64,000 bases of DNA, taken from the NCBI GenBank assembly GCA_942493075.1, contig OW818681.1:806001-870000 (forward strand), written 5' to 3'. This DNA comes from JBBQYD01 sp942493075. GTDB taxonomy: Bacteria; Verrucomicrobiota; Verrucomicrobiia; Limisphaerales; UBA8199. A program made the translations under genes and the position numbers. Positions 59,952-64,000 of the stretch are shown piece after piece. The notes beneath the pieces were generated by a model that saw only the letters and a program-made list of their open reading frames with translations, was not told where the DNA came from and did not search any database. How positions within the stretch are numbered: the first letter of the stretch is position 1; the number at the start of each line of letters is the position of its first letter.

Positions 59952-62900
59952 CTATTGAGTCAGCCGATAGAACCGGGTGCCGCTTGCCGCGCCGATTGCG
60001 ACGTGCTCGCTTTCCTCGACAGTCACGGTAGCGCTGCTGGTGGACCAACTTCCGCCTAACGATGAGGCTTCCTGCAAGGTGAACCCAGTGGCAGCCGCTG
60101 GCCAAGAGATGCGAACCTGCCCGCCAATTGAACGCACGGTTAACACAGGTGATTCTATCTGGGGTGCCAACAACCGTTGAACTCCTGCGGGCGAAAGCGC
60201 GTTGTTATAGATCCGCACATCGAACAGGTAACCAGCGAATTGATTCGCCAATCCATCCGAATTGGCCTGGCCACCGATAACCAACGGAAAGCCTTCAGCC
60301 GTAGTAAAGGGTCCAATGTCACCGGTCAAGTTGATCCCAGTGTCCAGCACCCCGTCGATAAACAACTGCCGCGTGCCGGTCACACCATTCCAAACGGCAG
60401 CAAAGTGCCGCCAAACGGAAGCATCCGCCAGATCCATACTGCCACTCGGATCATCTGTGCCGGGTGTGCCGCGGATTGTGAAAGCCGCGCGAGTGTCGCC
60501 GCCGAAGCGGCGCACCTGGTAACCGATGTTATCGTCGCCACGTTTGCTCACCCAGGCGGACCAGCTACCCGGAAGACCCTTAGCCCAAAAGGTGATGGTG
60601 AAGTTGGTCGTCATCAGGGTGTCATAGGTTGGCAGGTATGCTGCGTCGCTGGCGGCGGAGTTCCTAATCGCGACAGCTACGTTCCCTGCGAGCAAGTCCA
60701 GGGCCTGGCCGGTGAAACCGGCGGGAACATCGGTGGTGTATGCCAGTTGATCGGGTGCGCTACCGATCAACACACCATCGTGTGTGCCCGCCGGTTGAAA
60801 TCCGGACATGTCAGCCAGACTGGGTAGGCCTGTAAACCACCTGCCGATTAATTGAGGACGAGGACTGACGTTGATAATCACCTCCCCATTCACCAATGCC
60901 TGTGCGCTGGTGGCCGTGAACACGGTTTGACCAATGCTGCCCGCATGCACAGCAATCAAGGCTGTATCCGCACCGCCGAGCGGAAAGCTAACGGTCAGAT
61001 TGCCGTTCACCGCACCAACTGGTGTGGCTGCTGCCGGGTTGGCACTGCTGACAATCACACTCACGGCGGAAGTAGCAAGCAGGGTCGCAGGCACTCGGAG
61101 CTCAAAGGTGGTGGTGTCCGCATCGCCGACATTCAGATTCAGATTCCCCGGGCCCAGGACAATCATCGGGGTGCCGCCCTGGGTGGCGATCTCCGCTGCG
61201 GACAGAGCCTTGTCATACACACGGACCTCATCGAGAACAACCCCCGCAAAGAAGGGGTTGCCCGACGGCAGATCGCGTGCTCCGAAAAACAATGCGGAGT
61301 TGATGGGAGGCAGCGTGAGGTTGCCATCAAACGTGTTCAGTTGCTCCACGCCGTCGATATAAACGACACGCTGGAACATGACTGGATCGTAAACGGCCGC
61401 CAGGTGGTGCCAGAGGTTGTCCGCTATGACAGCCGTGGGCGAGGTGGCGTCGTCATCGCCATCTGAGTTGCGAATCGTGTAGCCCACGACAGTCGGATCG
61501 CCTGCACGCCGGAGTTGGTATCCGGAGGTTTCGCCATCCTTGGCTATCCAGGGACTCCAGTTGTTCTGAGGCATGCCGCGCACCCAGCAACTGAAGGTGA
61601 ATCCATTCGGGCTGCCATAAAGGAATCCGTCAAATGTGTTTCGGTATCCTGCGTCACTGAGTTGCGTATTGCTGATCCGCACAGCGGTGGAAGCCGCGCG
61701 CAGGTCGAGGGCATAACCGCCACCTAATCCGGGTGTGTAGGCCACATTGCCGATGGCCTGTCCATCGTGAGTGCCGGCGGGTTGGAACCCGGAACTCTCC
61801 GCCAGGCTTTGGGAGTTGAAATTCCAGTAAGCGACCAATCCGTTCTTGTTCGGTTGCGAGACGGCTATCGTGGTTGCTGCTGCGGACGGCAGTTGGGCTG
61901 ATGAGTAGGAGAGGTGGGCTGTGCCAGGCCCGTTGGCCTGCACGGCAAAGGTGCGGGTGTTGGCGCCACCTTGCGCAAACACCAATGCCAGGCTGCCTCC
62001 CGTTGCGCCGAGGGGTGCCGCAACTCCCGGTTTATCGCTCGATACCACCACGTTTACCGTGCTGGTAGCTACCAGTGAGGGCGGCAAGGTCACCGTGATT
62101 AACTGGTCATTCCCCGAGGGTGTCACGAGTGACATGGTCCGCGGCGAAGCCACAATGGAGTTGAGCACGTTGAGCACATCCTGGTCGCTCAGCGCCTTCT
62201 TATAGATCCGCACTTCATCCAGGTAAACATTGGCTCCGAAGCTGATGCCTTGATCGGGATTGTTGCTGTTTTTTTCCACACCGCCGAAGAGGAGGTGTTC
62301 GCCCGGCACGCTGCCGGGATCAAGATTGCCGTCGTAGGTGTTGATCTCGGCGGTGCCGTCGATGTACAGGCGGCGTTGAAAGTTGATAGGATCGTAAACC
62401 GCCACCACATGATGCCACTGGCCATCATTGAAATCGGCTGTCGTAGTGCCGGGGTCATCCGTCCCATCCGAGCTCCGCAACGTGAAGGTTGCGCTGGGGC
62501 CGCCGCCAATTTTCCGAACCTGGTAACCATAGGAGCCTTCGCCATACTTCGAAATCCAGGCGCTCCAGTCCGAGGCGGGGAGATTCCTGGCCCAGAACGC
62601 AATCGTGAATCCGTCCGGGCTTGTGTAAAGATCATTGCCGAACGTCTGGGCGACGTTGCGATCATTCTGGCCTGAGTTGTCGATGCGCACTGCGGCGTTC
62701 GCGTTCGTGAGAGCCAGGGCGCGACCTTGACCGCTCGGTCCCTGTGCATAGGCAACCTGTCCGATGGACGTTCCATTGTGCAGGCTGGCCGGAGCGTAAC
62801 CGCTGCTCTCGACCAGCGTATCATCATTGAAGTTCCAATAACCGACCAAACCGCTGGCCGGAGCTGTGGCTGGCCAAACGATGACTTCCTTTGGACCATC

Positions 62901-63956
62901 GACCCACGTGTTGGTGCTGCTGTGCTGAATCACAACGATGCCCGAGGTCTTGGCCTGAAGCTCATACGTCCTGACATTGCTGCCTCCCGCAGGGAACTGA
63001 AGTTTCAGAACACCGGCCGTGCTGCCAACCACATCCACGATCGCCGGGTTCGGCGAGGTGACTGTTACTTCCACTGCGCTGGTCGCAACGAGGCTTTCCG
63101 GAACCGTCACGGTCACAGTCGTGTTTGCCCCGCCAGCCGTCATTACCGAGGCGGCAGAATCGACATAGATCCAAGGGGTTCCAACCAGGTTTTGGACATC
63201 CACAGAACTCAGAGCGTTGTCATAGACCCGGATTTCATCCAGGGCCACATGAGAGAAAGCGTCAAATACGTTGGTGTCCCAGGCATTGGGATGTCGCGCG
63301 CCGAACATTAGGTACTCGCCGGGCGCGTTGGACAGGTTGCCATCTGCGACCTCTGTCTGGAGGATTCCATCCACATAGATCTGTCGAAGACCTGTTACCG
63401 GATTATAGATCGCGGCGATGTGGTGCCATCTATGATCGCTGAAATCAGTGGAAGCCCCCGCGGGCGAGGGATCATCTTCACCATCGGACGAGCGCAACGT
63501 AAAGCCCGCGAAGTTGTCGCCGGTGCGTCGAATTTGATAACCCCAGGAACCTTCCCCGTTTCGGGAGATCCAGGGCTGCCAGGAACCAATCGGCAGTTCT
63601 TTTGCCCAGAAGGCAATCGTGAATCCGGCAGTGCTGTTGTAAAGCTGCGCGCTGAATGTGTCCTGGTAATTGCCTTCAGGATTCTGGTTGGAACTGGAGT
63701 TCTTCACCTTAACAGCGCCAAGAGTGCCCCTCAGATCGAGCGCCCCGCCGGTTCCCCGCACACCTGCGGTGTAACCGATGCGGCCCACCGGTATGCCGTC
63801 ATGGGTGCCTGCCGCGCGGTAACCGGAAGACTCCGTTAACGAGTTGGTATCGAAGTTCCAATAGCCTACCAGCGCTGCTTGCAGCGAGGTGCTGAGCAGC
63901 AGCAGGCAGCCTGCTGTGAGCTGACACAGAGTTGCTGAACGTAGATTGATTTTCAT
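59952..63956 (-). CDS. Secreted four-LamG-domain protein
   Basis: A 1334-residue protein with a signal peptide (about 1-28, ending SLQAALVGYW). Four LamG/concanavalin-like domains of about 230 residues follow, each opening with (L/V)GYWNF-type strands and SSG(Y/F), and containing DGFTIAFWA and HHVVAVYDP-like segments. They are separated by linkers of about 90 residues that look like fibronectin/Ig-type beta domains (SLVATSTVNVVVSS, GGANTRTF). The last 65 residues (VRISWPAAATGFTLQ to FYRLTQ) are the C-terminal module shared with the lectin-like protein. No enzymatic motif. Likely a cell-surface glycan-binding or adhesive protein. The start codon is only 44 bp from the window end, so its promoter is outside. 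Confidence 0.8.
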   Translation of the reverse strand: MKINLRSATLCQLTAGCLLLLSTSLQAALVGYWNFDTNSLTESSGYRAAGTHDGIPVGRIGYTAGVRGTGGALDLRGTLGAVKVKNSSSNQNPEGNYQDTFSAQLYNSTAGFTIAFWAKELPIGSWQPWISRNGEGSWGYQIRRTGDNFAGFTLRSSDGEDDPSPAGASTDFSDHRWHHIAAIYNPVTGLRQIYVDGILQTEVADGNLSNAPGEYLMFGARHPNAWDTNVFDAFSHVALDEIRVYDNALSSVDVQNLVGTPWIYVDSAASVMTAGGANTTVTVTVPESLVATSAVEVTVTSPNPAIVDVVGSTAGVLKLQFPAGGSNVRTYELQAKTSGIVVIQHSSTNTWVDGPKEVIVWPATAPASGLVGYWNFNDDTLVESSGYAPASLHNGTSIGQVAYAQGPSGQGRALALTNANAAVRIDNSGQNDRNVAQTFGNDLYTSPDGFTIAFWARNLPASDWSAWISKYGEGSYGYQVRKIGGGPSATFTLRSSDGTDDPGTTTADFNDGQWHHVVAVYDPINFQRRLYIDGTAEINTYDGNLDPGSVPGEHLLFGGVEKNSNNPDQGISFGANVYLDEVRIYKKALSDQDVLNVLNSIVASPRTMSLVTPSGNDQLITVTLPPSLVATSTVNVVVSSDKPGVAAPLGATGGSLALVFAQGGANTRTFAVQANGPGTAHLSYSSAQLPSAAATTIAVSQPNKNGLVAYWNFNSQSLAESSGFQPAGTHDGQAIGNVAYTPGLGGGYALDLRAASTAVRISNTQLSDAGYRNTFDGFLYGSPNGFTFSCWVRGMPQNNWSPWIAKDGETSGYQLRRAGDPTVVGYTIRNSDGDDDATSPTAVIADNLWHHLAAVYDPVMFQRVVYIDGVEQLNTFDGNLTLPPINSALFFGARDLPSGNPFFAGVVLDEVRVYDKALSAAEIATQGGTPMIVLGPGNLNLNVGDADTTTFELRVPATLLATSAVSVIVSSANPAAATPVGAVNGNLTVSFPLGGADTALIAVHAGSIGQTVFTATSAQALVNGEVIINVSPRPQLIGRWFTGLPSLADMSGFQPAGTHDGVLIGSAPDQLAYTTDVPAGFTGQALDLLAGNVAVAIRNSAASDAAYLPTYDTLMTTNFTITFWAKGLPGSWSAWVSKRGDDNIGYQVRRFGGDTRAAFTIRGTPGTDDPSGSMDLADASVWRHFAAVWNGVTGTRQLFIDGVLDTGINLTGDIGPFTTAEGFPLVIGGQANSDGLANQFAGYLFDVRIYNNALSPAGVQRLLAPQIESPVLTVRSIGGQVRISWPAAATGFTLQEASSLGGSWSTSSATVTVEESEHVAIGAASGTRFYRLTQ

Positions 63957-64000
63957 GGGGTTGGACTTGGATTAAAAACGTTAAAGGGACACAGGAGTTT

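Overview
The window looks like a chromosomal piece of a verrucomicrobium, most likely a soil or freshwater member of the Pedosphaera/Limisphaera side of the phylum. The basis is gene content rather than a marker gene: large secreted LamG/Ig/SGNH proteins, DUF1080 and Tat-exported GFO/IDH/MocA proteins, an ECF sigma factor fused to a membrane anchor, a Reg_prop hybrid sensor, and intergenic space full of short degenerate repeats. No rRNA, tRNA or CRISPR array was seen.

Layout. 1-6.7 kb: 3' part of a glycoside hydrolase, a double TM2 protein, a large two-domain FAD protein, a DUF1080 lipoprotein and a nitroreductase. 6.7-14.5 kb: accessory region, which I read as a decayed Rhs-type polymorphic-toxin locus. 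It has an Rhs core fragment, several short toxin-tail remnants and six intact immunity-like genes (one SUKH, five membrane proteins, two of them duplicated), set among dispersed repeats and an IS66 scrap. 14.5-19.1 kb: GH51-like hydrolase, MocA-type oxidoreductase and a REP-flanked single-copy Y1 transposase (RAYT). 19.2-28.7 kb: YbjQ, YebC, an HpnN-like RND exporter, a WPLF-repeat protein, TspO plus photolyase, a LysR regulator and a YjjG-like phosphatase. 28.8-45 kb: sialidase-like and YidR-like proteins, an SGNH hydrolase / propeller-sensor kinase / LuxR regulator operon, two giant repeat-domain secreted proteins and an HpnA-like epimerase. 45-47.6 kb: TPR protein, lone Clp_N protein and a soluble histidine kinase.

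47.7-55.6 kb is the most interesting intact system. A FadL-type outer-membrane fatty-acid channel is divergent from a tightly packed operon: a PhcB-like SAM methyltransferase (fatty-acid methyl ester signal synthase family), a six-TM PhcS-like sensor kinase and a PhcR-like receiver-kinase. It is followed by a receiver-GAF-PAS-kinase protein whose H-box histidine is replaced by Asn. This has the gene order of the Ralstonia 3-OH-PAME quorum-sensing operon (phcBSR) in a phylum where I do not know it to be described, with a plausible lipid-signal transporter attached.

55.7-64 kb: a left-handed beta-helix protein, ribBA-ribH, a membrane-anchored ECF sigma factor and a 1334-residue four-LamG secreted protein. 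All family assignments are from reading the translations; no database search was run.
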